A stretch of 19,980 nucleotides of DNA from Armatimonadota bacterium (GTDB lineage: Bacteria > Armatimonadota > Armatimonadia > Armatimonadales > Armatimonadaceae): positions 1 to 19,980 of the forward strand of contig JACMIS010000373.1 of the NCBI GenBank assembly GCA_014381035.1. The letters run 5' to 3'. The notes beneath the pieces are model-generated. The model saw only the letters and a list, made by a program, of their open reading frames with translations, did not search any database and had not been told where the DNA came from. Position 1 is the first letter of the stretch, and the number at the start of each line of letters is the position of its first letter. Below, piece by piece: positions 7,331 through 16,176 of this stretch. A program made the position numbers and the translations under genes.

Positions 7331-10300
7331 CTACTTTTTCTTCTCCTTTTCACGCTCAATCGTCAGCGGCATTTCGACGATTCGCTCTTTAACTGGAACC
7401 CCTTTCGCATCCTGCGCCGTCACCCGAAAGACGATATTCGCCTTGATCTTTTGATCTTTGGAGAATCCCATATCCTTCATGGAGGGTATCACAATCGCGT
7501 AATAGCGTTTCTTCGTGTCCCCGGTCTTTCCGATGACGAGCGGTCCTTCGGTGAGGGTTCCCTTGCTCAGACGAATGCGGCGCGGAGCACTCCTGTCGGG
7601 TGCGCTGATCAGGCGAAGTTCCACCGCGCCGACTTCTATCTTCTGCCCCTCGATCAGTCCCGCCAGCGACTCGACATAGATGCCGAGCGGTTCGCCTTCC
7701 GTGACGATCTCGGGAGGATTGACCGGTTCTATCCCCCGGTGCAACTCCGCTTTCAGTTCTCCCTCCGCGAAAGCGACAACGTTGGTCACTTTCTCATCTG
7801 TTTTCCTCGTTTCCGTGGCAGGTTTTCGCTTCACGGCGTAGGTAAATCGGAAGACCTTGTTGTTCAGGTCGGTTCCGACTTTAACATAGCCGTTGGCTTT
7901 TGGAGTCACGTAATCCGTTATTCCCACTCCCATCGTTCCGGGAACTTTTACATTGATTTTCATATCTCGCGAGGTACCAAACGCAAGGTCAGTAATAATG
8001 TTCGCGGATAGATATTGTCCGACGACAGCGACAATTGCTTTCGTGTCCTTTGTCGTCGCGAAAGATCCCGATGAACTCCACAAGGCGGACAGGTCGAGTG
8101 ATGTGCCCTCTTCCAGAACATCTAAATCCGTAGTGCCCCCTGTGAAGAGATCGAAAACCGCACCTTGTTTCTTCGAGACTCCCGCGACAGCACTGGTTTG
8201 TTCCGGAACCACGATTTCGATATTGGCTTCGCCATCAAGGACTTTCGCCGAAGTGTTGTCATTGGTTACCAAAATCGGCAAGGAATACTCGTTGCCACTC
8301 TGCTTCTCTATCTTCAGGACGCCTGATGTCTGGGTCAGGGCAAGATACTTCATCAGGTTTTTTCGCCCTGTATCAGCCTCGGTGCCAGAACCGATTGCTT
8401 TTCTCTGTTCCTGACCATAAAACTGCTCCGCGGAACTCATCTTATATGTTCTCAAGTCCTCCATAGTTATGTTCGCTTTATCAGCTTCGTTGATTCCTTT
8501 CGGTCGGAACTTCAAATCAAACAACGCAAAATCTTGTCCCCGATTTAGTTTAACCTCTAACGGGGTTCGCGATTCAGTGTCTGACTTTCCGTCCCACATA
8601 ACGAAATCTCCCCCTGGGTTAAGCCTTAGCGAAATCGTCGTCTCTCGTGTTACAGGACGCCTGAGTTGTATCTTTAGTTGAACCACTTCCCGGAGTGCCG
8701 CCGGGCGATCCGGGGTGATAGACACAAGCCGTACCGGGTTTCGCTCCGATTCGCGCAGGGTGGATGCGGGGGCTTCTGCCGAGAACGTGACCGGCAGGGT
8801 CGCGCCATCAAGCATCAAGCCGATGATGTCGCCAATGGTCGGGTACATGACCGATTGCGCGAGTATCACGGAGCGTTGCCGTAGCGACGGTTCGCCCTCG
8901 CGCTTGGTGAAGTAGCCCACCAGCGGCAACTCCTTCAGGAGCGGGAGTTGGTTGACCAGAGGCAAGCCGCCCGACTGTCGCTTCGGCAAGCCGATCTGAT
9001 AGTTGCTGTCGAACGACGCGATCTGCTTCATTTCAAGGTTGGTCAGCGCGACTTCGGTGTTCACGGTGTGCCGCTCGATCCGGGGCAAGGTAGGATTGAG
9101 CGTACCGCCCGGCTCTCGCACGCGGGTGGTCCCGGCGAAATCGAATTGAAAGCGCATACTTTGCCCGCTCGGTCCGAAAATGGGCGTTACTTTATACACG
9201 TTGCCCGACGAGATACTGTACACCTCCCCGGCTGCCGCCAGATCGTTCTCCGGGTTTTGCGAGTTCGGCGCGAGAAGTCCGCTGATAAGGCTCGCTGCGC
9301 CCGCGATCACCTGCGTTTCCGGCGGGGCACCGACGGCGGACGCGACCCCGGCGGACAGCAAGCCGTTCATGAAACTGTTCTGCGTCCCTTCGCGCTCCTT
9401 CTGTTTCGTATACAGTGTGGCAAGGGTGGAAGCGGCTTCGGAATAGTCCACGGTTTCGGACGCCGTTAGTGAGCCAGTGCCGACCGGCTCGACCCGGGTC
9501 ACGCGGCGGTTGGTGGCGAGGAAAGAGGTTTCCTCCACCGCGCCGAGCGACACCCCTTTCAGGTTGGTGCTGATCTGGTATCGGATGTTATTCATCGCCG
9601 GACGACGGAGCAAGCGGTTCAGGTCGCCGTCGTAATGGTCAATCATCGCTCGGATCATGCTGTCCGCCGCCTCGATCCGTCCCGTCGCTTTGAACAGGGG
9701 GTTGGCGACGTACTGCATCCGGGCTATCTCAAATGCTGTGCGGTCCCATTCCTGCAAGGAGGAAACATCCGCCGGAAGTTCGGACGGCGCATTTTTTTCA
9801 CCGCCCGCAATCAGTGAGTTAATTCCAGCTTGCTTCCACAGACTTTTATTTTCGCCTTTACCGTTGCCGGAAAGCCATCCCACCAACGGCAAGTACTGTT
9901 CGCGCAAGTCGTTCGCGGCGGCACTGTTGTAGCGGATCTCTTCCGGCATCGTATCGAGTTGGCGCAGTAAGTTATACACTGTTCCGGCGACATCGGTCCG
10001 TGCTTTGGTTTGCAGGGCGTCCAGAATCTCGCGTTGCGCCGGGGTAATCTCCTGCGCGACAAGTCCGTTTTCACGTGTGGACGGCAAGCCGAGCATTTCA
10101 CGCAACGACTGCATCAGCGGCGCGACCTGACTCCCGAATTTGGGTAAGTAACGCCGGACGTAATCATTTTTCTCCGCAACCTGACCGAATTCGGTGCCGA
10201 TGCTTTGTAGTGCGGTGGAAAGCAGGTTCTTAATCAATTTGTTCGCTTGCGCGGAATAGTCTTCTTTCTTCGGTTCCGGTTTCGGCACCGGCGTTTCCTT

Positions 10301-12736
10301 CTGGTCGTCGGGGGGAGCAACCTCCCCCGTTTCAGACAATTGCGTAAACTGGTCGCGGATCTTTTCGAGCTTGCCCTGGAATGATTCCGCCACCTTCCTG
10401 CGCGAGTCGCTACTACCGAGCGAGAGCACGAAGATCATCTCACCGAGTGTGGTGATGCGGATCGGGTCCGGGAGGGTATAGCGGGTCAACTTGCCGACAT
10501 CATCCCCGCCGTTGTCGCCGAGCGCGTCTCTGACCGCGTCGGCATAAAAGCCGTAGCGGGCGACACGTTCGTCCTTTACACCCTCCCCCTTGCGCGTCGT
10601 CGCGGCGGCAATCACTTGGTCCGAGATCGCGTCGCGGAGTGCCCCGGTGACGGCGTCGGTCGCCGCGCTGACCGCGTCGAGGTTCGCCCCGATGATCTCG
10701 AACGCGGTCTCGGCACGGGTGTCGCCGTTCTTTCCTTCGCGTCGCAGGCCGAACGCCTTGTCTTCGCCGTTGACCTGGATCGAAAGAAAGGTCAGCCGGG
10801 TTTGCGGGGAGGGGCGGTCGAGTTCGGCGATCACGTCGTGTACGTTCTGCACATCTTCACGTCTACCGCGTAAGACGACGGTTTTACCGCCCGCGTCCGC
10901 ATACAGGTGGACACGGCGCAAGGTGTCCGGGTCGTCGAAGACCGGGGTAGCGACCAGAAAGGGCGCGTTGTCACGCGCCTGTGCGAAGGCTTCGACTTCG
11001 GATTCGGCGAGCGAGGGCAGGCTCGCCCGCAGTGTCGCGAGGTCCACCTCCAGCGTTTTTTGTGCGTTGAAGGCTGCTTCCTCCTTTTGGGGCAATCCGT
11101 TTTCCGTTTTCGTCATTTCGGTCAGGCGGTTTTCAGCCGCCGTTTTGTCGGAGGTCGCCGCCGTCACCGCGCCGTCTGCCACCGTGGAACGCTCGGTCAG
11201 TTGGACGATCTGCTTCTGCAACTTTTCCCGGTCGCTGGCATTCTCCGCCAGAGCGAGGCGTTCTTCAAGGCTGGCTTTCGTGTCCGTGATCCCGAGTTTC
11301 AACCCTTCGGCGCGCGCCAGACGCTCCGTCGCCGTCCGCGCCTGCGCCCGCGCCTGCGTGATCTGCGCGACGATCCGCGCGCGCGTGGTTTTCAGGTCGG
11401 CAAGTTCGCCTTGCTTGTTCAGGAGCAACGCCTCCTTTTCTTTGAGTTCGCGCCGCTTCTGTGCCGCGTTGTCGGACAGCCCTTTTTCGCCGGGATACAC
11501 GAGGCGCGTGGACGGGTTCAAAAGGTACATTAAACGGGCGACATCGGGAAAAAACGACAGGTTCACCCCGAGCGTCACCAACGCTTCCTCGCCCTCCGTT
11601 CCGGTGCGCTGGAGACCGATCATCAGATCCCGGTTCGCCACCAGGTCCGTCCTGGCGTCGGTCAGTTTCGCGAACGCACTGGTCGCGAGTGCGGCTTCGG
11701 TCGCCGATATAGTCCGCAACGGATCGCGCAATTTAACCCAGGCAGTCTCGATGGTATCCACCCGCTTCAGCAACTTATCTGCTTCGTCGAGAACCACGTA
11801 AGACTGCCCGAACGCGCCCGACTTACCCCGGCGCATGTCGTTACCCTGCGTCACCGTCTTCAATGACGTGGTTTGTATCGGACCTTCCTGTACGGCTTTG
11901 AACCAGTCGGCAAATTTTTTGATCAACGCATCGCGCCGGTCCGTGTACGGTTTCAATGCCGTTTTCACCCCCTCTGCGGGCGTGGGTACGGGGTCGGCCG
12001 GGGTCAGACGCAGTGCCTGCTTCCCGTCACCCTCGACCAGAGAATAAAAAGGGGCGATTTTTGAGAACGCACCGGGCGCGGCTTCCATGACCGGAGACAG
12101 GGTTTCCAGCAACGAAGCATCGGTGGGGTTGGTCGCGCCGGGTCCGAACACGCTCTGGAGGGACAACGTCCCGAGATGGCTCGTTACTTTTTCGCAGATG
12201 TCGCCGATTTTATCCGGCACGGTCCCCGAAAGTTTGCCGTCACTACCGAGTGCGGTGGGGTAGAAATCCGTCTTGTCCCGGTAAGCCTGGGCCTCTTTGA
12301 CGGTACCGTTGGTCGCCGCCGCCGCCGTTCCCAATTCCGCTTTGAACGCATCGAGGGCGGCGTCGAACTTCTGATACGCCGCGGGGATTTTAACCCATCG
12401 GTCGACGTGGGCTTTGTCGGCTTTTTTCAGATTCTCCAACGCCAGCGACAGGTCCGCCGGATCCGGCAGGGTAATACCCGCTATCGCGTCCAGTCTTTCT
12501 TTGTCGTCCGTGGCGGCACCGATTGCGCTTTTCAGTTCGCGGAGCGCGGCTTCCAGATCGGCTTTCAGACGGGACAATTGATTCGCGGCAGCGGCGGTCG
12601 GCGCGGGCGGGTCCTGCGCCCGCGAGGGCGTCTGTGCCACGATCAGCGTGGCAAGGGAAAGGGTGAGCGCGAGCGGCAGGGGCGCACGGGAAAGAAGGCG
12701 AACCCCGAGCGGGCGAGGCATGGCAGGCGAAAACAT
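7331..12736 (-). CDS. Giant secretin-like outer-membrane protein with coiled coil and extra C-terminal beta-rich region
   Basis: This 1801-residue protein starts at an ATG preceded by AGAGGGA with 8-base spacing. Residues 1-40 form a signal peptide (ending SRA-Q). Residues 50-400 are mostly helical. A strong coiled coil spans about 424-580 (KRRELKEKEALLL onwards). About 600-655 resembles a secretin N-domain (VVLRGRREDVQNVHDVIAELDRP). Helical and proline-rich spacers follow (about 790-1060). About 1165-1305 resembles the secretin C-terminal core: TEVALTNLEMKQIASFD, then LPLLKELPLVGYF and RSVILAQSVMYPTI, as in type II/IV secretins. About 1310-1801 is beta-rich with a lysine-rich end, without a recognised domain. 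Ordinary secretins have 400-800 residues. No other type II, III or IV pilus gene is nearby. I infer an outer-membrane, pore-like or structural role. Confidence is high for the gene, moderate for the secretin assignment. Confidence 0.72.
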   Translation of the reverse strand: MFSPAMPRPLGVRLLSRAPLPLALTLSLATLIVAQTPSRAQDPPAPTAAAANQLSRLKADLEAALRELKSAIGAATDDKERLDAIAGITLPDPADLSLALENLKKADKAHVDRWVKIPAAYQKFDAALDAFKAELGTAAAATNGTVKEAQAYRDKTDFYPTALGSDGKLSGTVPDKIGDICEKVTSHLGTLSLQSVFGPGATNPTDASLLETLSPVMEAAPGAFSKIAPFYSLVEGDGKQALRLTPADPVPTPAEGVKTALKPYTDRRDALIKKFADWFKAVQEGPIQTTSLKTVTQGNDMRRGKSGAFGQSYVVLDEADKLLKRVDTIETAWVKLRDPLRTISATEAALATSAFAKLTDARTDLVANRDLMIGLQRTGTEGEEALVTLGVNLSFFPDVARLMYLLNPSTRLVYPGEKGLSDNAAQKRRELKEKEALLLNKQGELADLKTTRARIVAQITQARAQARTATERLARAEGLKLGITDTKASLEERLALAENASDREKLQKQIVQLTERSTVADGAVTAATSDKTAAENRLTEMTKTENGLPQKEEAAFNAQKTLEVDLATLRASLPSLAESEVEAFAQARDNAPFLVATPVFDDPDTLRRVHLYADAGGKTVVLRGRREDVQNVHDVIAELDRPSPQTRLTFLSIQVNGEDKAFGLRREGKNGDTRAETAFEIIGANLDAVSAATDAVTGALRDAISDQVIAAATTRKGEGVKDERVARYGFYADAVRDALGDNGGDDVGKLTRYTLPDPIRITTLGEMIFVLSLGSSDSRRKVAESFQGKLEKIRDQFTQLSETGEVAPPDDQKETPVPKPEPKKEDYSAQANKLIKNLLSTALQSIGTEFGQVAEKNDYVRRYLPKFGSQVAPLMQSLREMLGLPSTRENGLVAQEITPAQREILDALQTKARTDVAGTVYNLLRQLDTMPEEIRYNSAAANDLREQYLPLVGWLSGNGKGENKSLWKQAGINSLIAGGEKNAPSELPADVSSLQEWDRTAFEIARMQYVANPLFKATGRIEAADSMIRAMIDHYDGDLNRLLRRPAMNNIRYQISTNLKGVSLGAVEETSFLATNRRVTRVEPVGTGSLTASETVDYSEAASTLATLYTKQKEREGTQNSFMNGLLSAGVASAVGAPPETQVIAGAASLISGLLAPNSQNPENDLAAAGEVYSISSGNVYKVTPIFGPSGQSMRFQFDFAGTTRVREPGGTLNPTLPRIERHTVNTEVALTNLEMKQIASFDSNYQIGLPKRQSGGLPLVNQLPLLKELPLVGYFTKREGEPSLRQRSVILAQSVMYPTIGDIIGLMLDGATLPVTFSAEAPASTLRESERNPVRLVSITPDRPAALREVVQLKIQLRRPVTRETTISLRLNPGGDFVMWDGKSDTESRTPLEVKLNRGQDFALFDLKFRPKGINEADKANITMEDLRTYKMSSAEQFYGQEQRKAIGSGTEADTGRKNLMKYLALTQTSGVLKIEKQSGNEYSLPILVTNDNTSAKVLDGEANIEIVVPEQTSAVAGVSKKQGAVFDLFTGGTTDLDVLEEGTSLDLSALWSSSGSFATTKDTKAIVAVVGQYLSANIITDLAFGTSRDMKINVKVPGTMGVGITDYVTPKANGYVKVGTDLNNKVFRFTYAVKRKPATETRKTDEKVTNVVAFAEGELKAELHRGIEPVNPPEIVTEGEPLGIYVESLAGLIEGQKIEVGAVELRLISAPDRSAPRRIRLSKGTLTEGPLVIGKTGDTKKRYYAIVIPSMKDMGFSKDQKIKANIVFRVTAQDAKGVPVKERIVEMPLTIEREKEKKK

Positions 12737-12988
12737 ACTATTGATCCCTCTGAGCCATTAACGGCGCGTTTATAGTTTGTTACGTTTGTATACGAATAGA
12801 CTCGATGTCTTTATTCCTGCTACACCCAATGGTTTCCTGCTAAAAACGGTTTAATTCTGAAAAAATTTTCCGGCTTTCCCGTGGGGTGTTTGTCGGGTAC
12901 CGATGTTTTGCATAGCCAGAAACCAGCCCGCTCACAAAATCCGAAACCGCGCCCCCGCTTTCGTGTATCATAAACGATAGAAAGTGCA
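12737..12988. promoter_or_regulatory. Divergent intergenic region between secretin-like gene and ribBA
   Basis: These 252 bases hold no gene that I can support. They must contain promoters for both directions. On the minus strand a TATAAA-like box lies about 35-40 bases before the secretin-like start, with only a weak upstream hexamer. The conserved boxes of an FMN riboswitch (GGGGCAGGGUGAAAUUCCC-type core) are not visible before ribBA. Confidence 0.35.
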
Positions 12989-14221
12989 ATGCCCATGACA
13001 CCGACCGAACCCGGACCGTTCGCCCGTATCGAAGACGCCATCGCCGATTTAGCGGCGGGCAAGATGATTATTCTCGTGGATGACGAGGACCGCGAAAACG
13101 AAGGCGATTTCGTGATCGCCGCCGAGTTTATTACCGCCGAGGATATTACCCGGATGACCCGGTACGCGTCCGGGATTATCACCGTGCCGATGACCGAGGA
13201 ACGGTTGCACGAACTGCATCTCGACCTGATGGTGCAGGACAATTCCGAGGTGTTACGCACCGCGTTCACCGTCACCGTGGACGCCCGCGAGGGAACCACC
13301 ACCGGCAGTTCCGCCGCCGACCGCGCCCTGACGATCCGTATGTTAGCCGATCCCCACGTCAAGCCGAGCGCGTTTAACCGTCCCGGTCATGTCAACCCGC
13401 TCATGGCGCGAAAAGGCGGGGTTTTGAAACGCCCCGGTCACACAGAGGCGACGGTGGATATGCTCCACCTCGCGGGGTTGTCGCCGGTCGGGGTGATCTG
13501 CGAGATCATGGACGACCGGGGCGAAATGGCGCGGGTGCCGGAACTCGCCGAACTCGCCAAACGGTTCGACCTGAAACTGGTGACTATCGCGGACCTGATC
13601 CGCTACCGGCGACGTACCGAGCAACTCGCGCACAAGGTCGCGGTAGCGCAGTTGCCCACAAAGTACGGGCAGTTTGTCGCACATGCGTACCGCTCCGACG
13701 TTGATAAGTCGGAGTACGTGGCATTCACAATGGGCGAGGTAGCGAATGGCGAGCCGGTCCTGGTACGCATCCATTCGTCGTGCGTGACCGGCGATCTGTT
13801 GGATTCGCTACGCTGTGATTGCGGCGACCAGTTGCACCAGTCGTTACAAATGATCGCCGACGATGGACGCGGCGTTCTGCTATATATCGAGCAAGAAGGG
13901 CGTGGCATCGGGCTGGTCAACAAGATGCGGGCGTATGAGTTGCAGGATCACGGGGCGGACACGCTGGACGCGAACGAACAACTTGGTTTCAAAGCCGACC
14001 TGCGCGACTACGGCATCGGGGCGCAGATTTTGACCGATCTCGGACTGACAAAACTGCGCTTACTGACGAACAACCCGGCGAAGAAAGCGGGCATCGAGGG
14101 TTTTGACCTGGAGATCGTAGAAACGGTCCCACTCGTGTCGGAGCCGAACCCGCATAATGCCCGGTACCTGGAAACGAAGCGGGAGCGAATGGGACATATT
14201 CTGCCGGAGTCCGCGCCGTAG
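12989..14221 (+). CDS. ribBA: Bifunctional 3,4-dihydroxy-2-butanone 4-phosphate synthase / GTP cyclohydrolase II
   Basis: This 410-residue protein makes both precursors of riboflavin in the cytoplasm: the N-terminal half converts ribulose 5-phosphate to 3,4-dihydroxy-2-butanone 4-phosphate plus formate, and the C-terminal half opens GTP to the diaminopyrimidine precursor. Residues 1-205 show the RibB acidic loop DDEDRENEGDF (31-41), the TTTGSSAADR block (103-112) and the RPGHTEA motif (148-154; H151, E153). Residues 206-410 show the RibA zinc site C265, C276 and C278 (SSCVTGD and RCDCGD), the EGRGIGL motif (303-309) and the LLTNNPAKKAGIEGF block. Both halves look catalytically complete and the length is normal. 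The second codon pair offers another ATG at 12995; neither has a strong ribosome site. The gene stands alone, without other rib genes in the window. Confidence 0.97.
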   Translation: MPMTPTEPGPFARIEDAIADLAAGKMIILVDDEDRENEGDFVIAAEFITAEDITRMTRYASGIITVPMTEERLHELHLDLMVQDNSEVLRTAFTVTVDAREGTTTGSSAADRALTIRMLADPHVKPSAFNRPGHVNPLMARKGGVLKRPGHTEATVDMLHLAGLSPVGVICEIMDDRGEMARVPELAELAKRFDLKLVTIADLIRYRRRTEQLAHKVAVAQLPTKYGQFVAHAYRSDVDKSEYVAFTMGEVANGEPVLVRIHSSCVTGDLLDSLRCDCGDQLHQSLQMIADDGRGVLLYIEQEGRGIGLVNKMRAYELQDHGADTLDANEQLGFKADLRDYGIGAQILTDLGLTKLRLLTNNPAKKAGIEGFDLEIVETVPLVSEPNPHNARYLETKRERMGHILPESAP

Positions 14222-14237
14222 TTCTGCAATCTCTTCC

Positions 14238-14265
14238 GCCCCCTCTCCCTTCAAGGAAAGGGGGC
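14238..14265 (+). terminator. Hairpin downstream of ribBA, possible terminator
   Basis: GCCCCCT (14238-14244) pairs with AGGGGGC (14259-14265), and the interior adds about three more pairs after one mismatch. It starts 17 bases after the ribBA stop, a normal place for a terminator. No T-run follows, so the call is tentative. Confidence 0.4.
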
Positions 14266-14330
14266 TCCGGAAAATCAGGTATCATAACGTCACCTACCTT
14301 AGTCTCGTGCAAACAAGGAGTTAGTTTACG

Positions 14331-15185
14331 ATGTTGAAGCGAAAATACACAACAATAGTCACCGCAACGACCTGGTGCGTCTGCGGCTTGCTCGTGACCG
14401 ACGCGTGTGCCGACCTGAAACTGGAGCAGACCTTGACTGTCAGCGGGGCACCCAAGCGAGACAGGGGGAAAATAACTATCGCGAAGCCGACCACGGAAAA
14501 AATAGTGACGTATTACAAGGACGGTAAACAGCGTACCGAAACCGCGGACTCGGTGGTTATCCACGACGCTGTGAATGAAAAAACGTTCTTTCTCGACCCG
14601 AGGAAGAAAACCTTCTATGAGGCATCTTCGGCGGGTGCAGTCACGACGGATGACTCGAACCCGATGGCGGCGATGGCAAAGATGGGAGAACTCGATGGCG
14701 ACGTAGTCGTCACCGATCTGAAAGAAGAGAAGACTATTCTCGGCAAAAAGGCGCACCGTTATTCCTACATAATGACCCTCAAATTCTCGTTGAAAGACCC
14801 GAATGCACCCGCTATGATGGCGGCGTTTCTGCCATCGTTCGTGACCACCGGCGACCAGTGGATGGCAGAAATACCTGACTCTTTCGTGTTCGCGAAACGG
14901 AATGGACAATCCGCATTCGCGGGGCTACCATCCGGATTGGGTAAAAGTTTTATGCCCCTTGTGGAAAAGATGGGGAAGATGAAGGGTATACCCCTTGAAG
15001 CAACACACTCGTCCAAAATGTCGTTCGGCGAATCGGCTCCCGCGCAGATGACGGCGAATATGCCCAAGGAACCCACTGTGCGACAAACGATAACGACGGC
15101 GTTAAGCGAGGCACCTTTGCCGGATTCGCTGTTCTCTGTGCCGGACGATTACAAAAAAGTTAAGGCTCCCGGCGAGAAAAAATAA
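14331..15185 (+). CDS. Exported LolA/DUF4412-like protein, first of a tandem pair
   Basis: This 284-residue protein has a CAAGGAG ribosome site and a Sec signal (about 1-27, ending ACA-D). After it come a LKLEQTLTV strand, VTYYKDGKQRTE, VVIHDAVNEKTFFLDPRKKTFYE, an ILGKKAHRYSY segment, a GDQW motif, and a C-terminal APLPDSLFSVPDDYKKV. The sequence of short amphipathic strands, including 'YYKDGKxR' and 'xFFLDPxKKTFYE', resembles DUF4412 and the LolA/LolB-like half-barrel fold that binds lipid or lipoprotein tails; this is a fold-level judgement. The next gene is a clear paralogue. I infer a periplasmic protein of unknown ligand; a direct LolA role is not supported because the canonical partners are absent. 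Confidence 0.8.
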   Translation: MLKRKYTTIVTATTWCVCGLLVTDACADLKLEQTLTVSGAPKRDRGKITIAKPTTEKIVTYYKDGKQRTETADSVVIHDAVNEKTFFLDPRKKTFYEASSAGAVTTDDSNPMAAMAKMGELDGDVVVTDLKEEKTILGKKAHRYSYIMTLKFSLKDPNAPAMMAAFLPSFVTTGDQWMAEIPDSFVFAKRNGQSAFAGLPSGLGKSFMPLVEKMGKMKGIPLEATHSSKMSFGESAPAQMTANMPKEPTVRQTITTALSEAPLPDSLFSVPDDYKKVKAPGEKK

Positions 15186-15278
15186 CCGGATCATACGACC
15201 GGGTCGGTTCCTACCGCGAAATAGCGAGGATGTTCCCTCATCCGGTGGAATATCCCGAATCATAGGAACGACGTTCCT
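15185..15278 (+). promoter_or_regulatory. Structured spacer between tandem paralogues, with palindrome
   Basis: ACCGGAT (15185-15191) can pair with ATCCGGT (15240-15246), enclosing two small hairpins: ACCG/CGGT (15198-15208) and CGC-GAAATA-GCG extended by CCT/AGG (15210-15229). Downstream lies TAGGAAC-GAC-GTTCCTA (15263-15279), just before the ribosome site AAGGAGA (15287-15293). AGGAAC could alternatively pair with GTTCC copies at 15207 and 15232. This may be an operator, a terminator remnant or a leader structure; no known family was recognised. Confidence 0.35.
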
Positions 15279-15302
15279 AAAAATCTAAGGAGATAATAGT
15301 GT

Positions 15303-16106
15303 ATGCGAATCAAAACAGGCACGGCAGTTTTTGCCGCCGCAGTGTCGGTGTTCGGGTTAGCCACGGGTCCCGCCCGCGCCGATTTGATGCTGGAGCAAAC
15401 GGTGGAAACGAAAGGCGCGGATCCGTTCCTTTTTTTCGCCGGGGGGGAACCGCCCAAATCCGGTAAAACCAGAACGAAATCTGTCACCTACTATAAAGGC
15501 GACAAACGGCGCGTGGAATCACAGGGTATGATTCGTATTTTCGACGACGCCAACAACACGTTCACCGTGCTTGACCCCAAGGCGAAAACCTATTTCGTGG
15601 TAGATACGGCGAATGTCATTGTGGGTGGCGACAAAGGTCTCGTGCCGGAGTTCACCGGCACGGCGGATGTCTCAGACACGGCGGAAACAAAGTCGGTGAA
15701 AGGCAAGGACGCCCGCCATTATCGTTATACGATAACGATCAAAATGACACTGCCCGGATCGAAAACGCCGATAGCCACCTTTACATTGCAGGGCGATCAA
15801 TGGGCGACGGAAGCCGTCAGTGCGGGCGCGGGGACCGCGAAACAGTCGCGTATCGCGCTTTTCGCGGCATTACCTCCGCAATTGAGTAATGGGCTGAAGC
15901 CGATCACGGATAAAATGGCGGCGATCAAGGGTTTTATGCTCGAGGAAACACAGTTCACCACGCTCGCGTCCGTTATTCAGACGGAAACCCCGAAGGAGCC
16001 GTACCAGTCCGTGACAAAAACGGATGCGATCCGCGAGGCACCTCTCCCCGATTCTCTGTTTCTCCCGCCGACCGATTACCAAAAGGTAGATGCCCCACGG
16101 CCATAG
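15303..16106 (+). CDS. Exported LolA/DUF4412-like protein, second of a tandem pair
   Basis: This 267-residue protein has an AAGGAGA ribosome site 9 bases before the ATG and a Sec signal (about 1-26, ending ARA-D). It parallels the preceding gene block by block: DLMLEQTVETKG, SVTYYKGDKRRVES, an FTVLDPKAKTYFVV segment, VKGKDARHYRYTITIKM, a GDQW motif, LKPITDKMAAIKGFMLEETQ, and the end EAPLPDSLFLPPTDYQKVDAP. These shared anchors in the same order show a gene duplication followed by strong divergence. A periplasmic lipid- or ligand-binding half-barrel is the likely fold. The two genes are 117 bases apart, so they may be co-transcribed, but the structured spacer could allow separate control. Function unknown. 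Confidence 0.8.
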   Translation: MRIKTGTAVFAAAVSVFGLATGPARADLMLEQTVETKGADPFLFFAGGEPPKSGKTRTKSVTYYKGDKRRVESQGMIRIFDDANNTFTVLDPKAKTYFVVDTANVIVGGDKGLVPEFTGTADVSDTAETKSVKGKDARHYRYTITIKMTLPGSKTPIATFTLQGDQWATEAVSAGAGTAKQSRIALFAALPPQLSNGLKPITDKMAAIKGFMLEETQFTTLASVIQTETPKEPYQSVTKTDAIREAPLPDSLFLPPTDYQKVDAPRP

Positions 16107-16176
16107 ACGGCGATGAAGTGCCGGGGCAAGGGATGCACCGGCTATTCGGGGGAGCCCGATCTATATCGAGTCGCTA

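Noticed and set aside
10590..11801. 403-residue open frame on the plus strand inside the secretin-like gene
   Set aside because: It is Ser/Arg/Ala-rich, lacks domains, and is a typical antisense shadow of a GC-rich gene with many Ala/Glu/Leu codons.
12840..12988. FMN riboswitch before ribBA
   Set aside because: The conserved sequence boxes of the aptamer are not present in the 252-base upstream region.
13989..14909. 306-residue minus-strand frame spanning the end of ribBA and the first paralogue
   Set aside because: It crosses two well-supported genes and the gap between them and has no recognisable content.
16107..16176. Terminator between convergent genes at the end of the second paralogue
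   Set aside because: Only short 4-5-bp arms with long loops could be built (for example GCCGG/CCGGC), not enough for a call.
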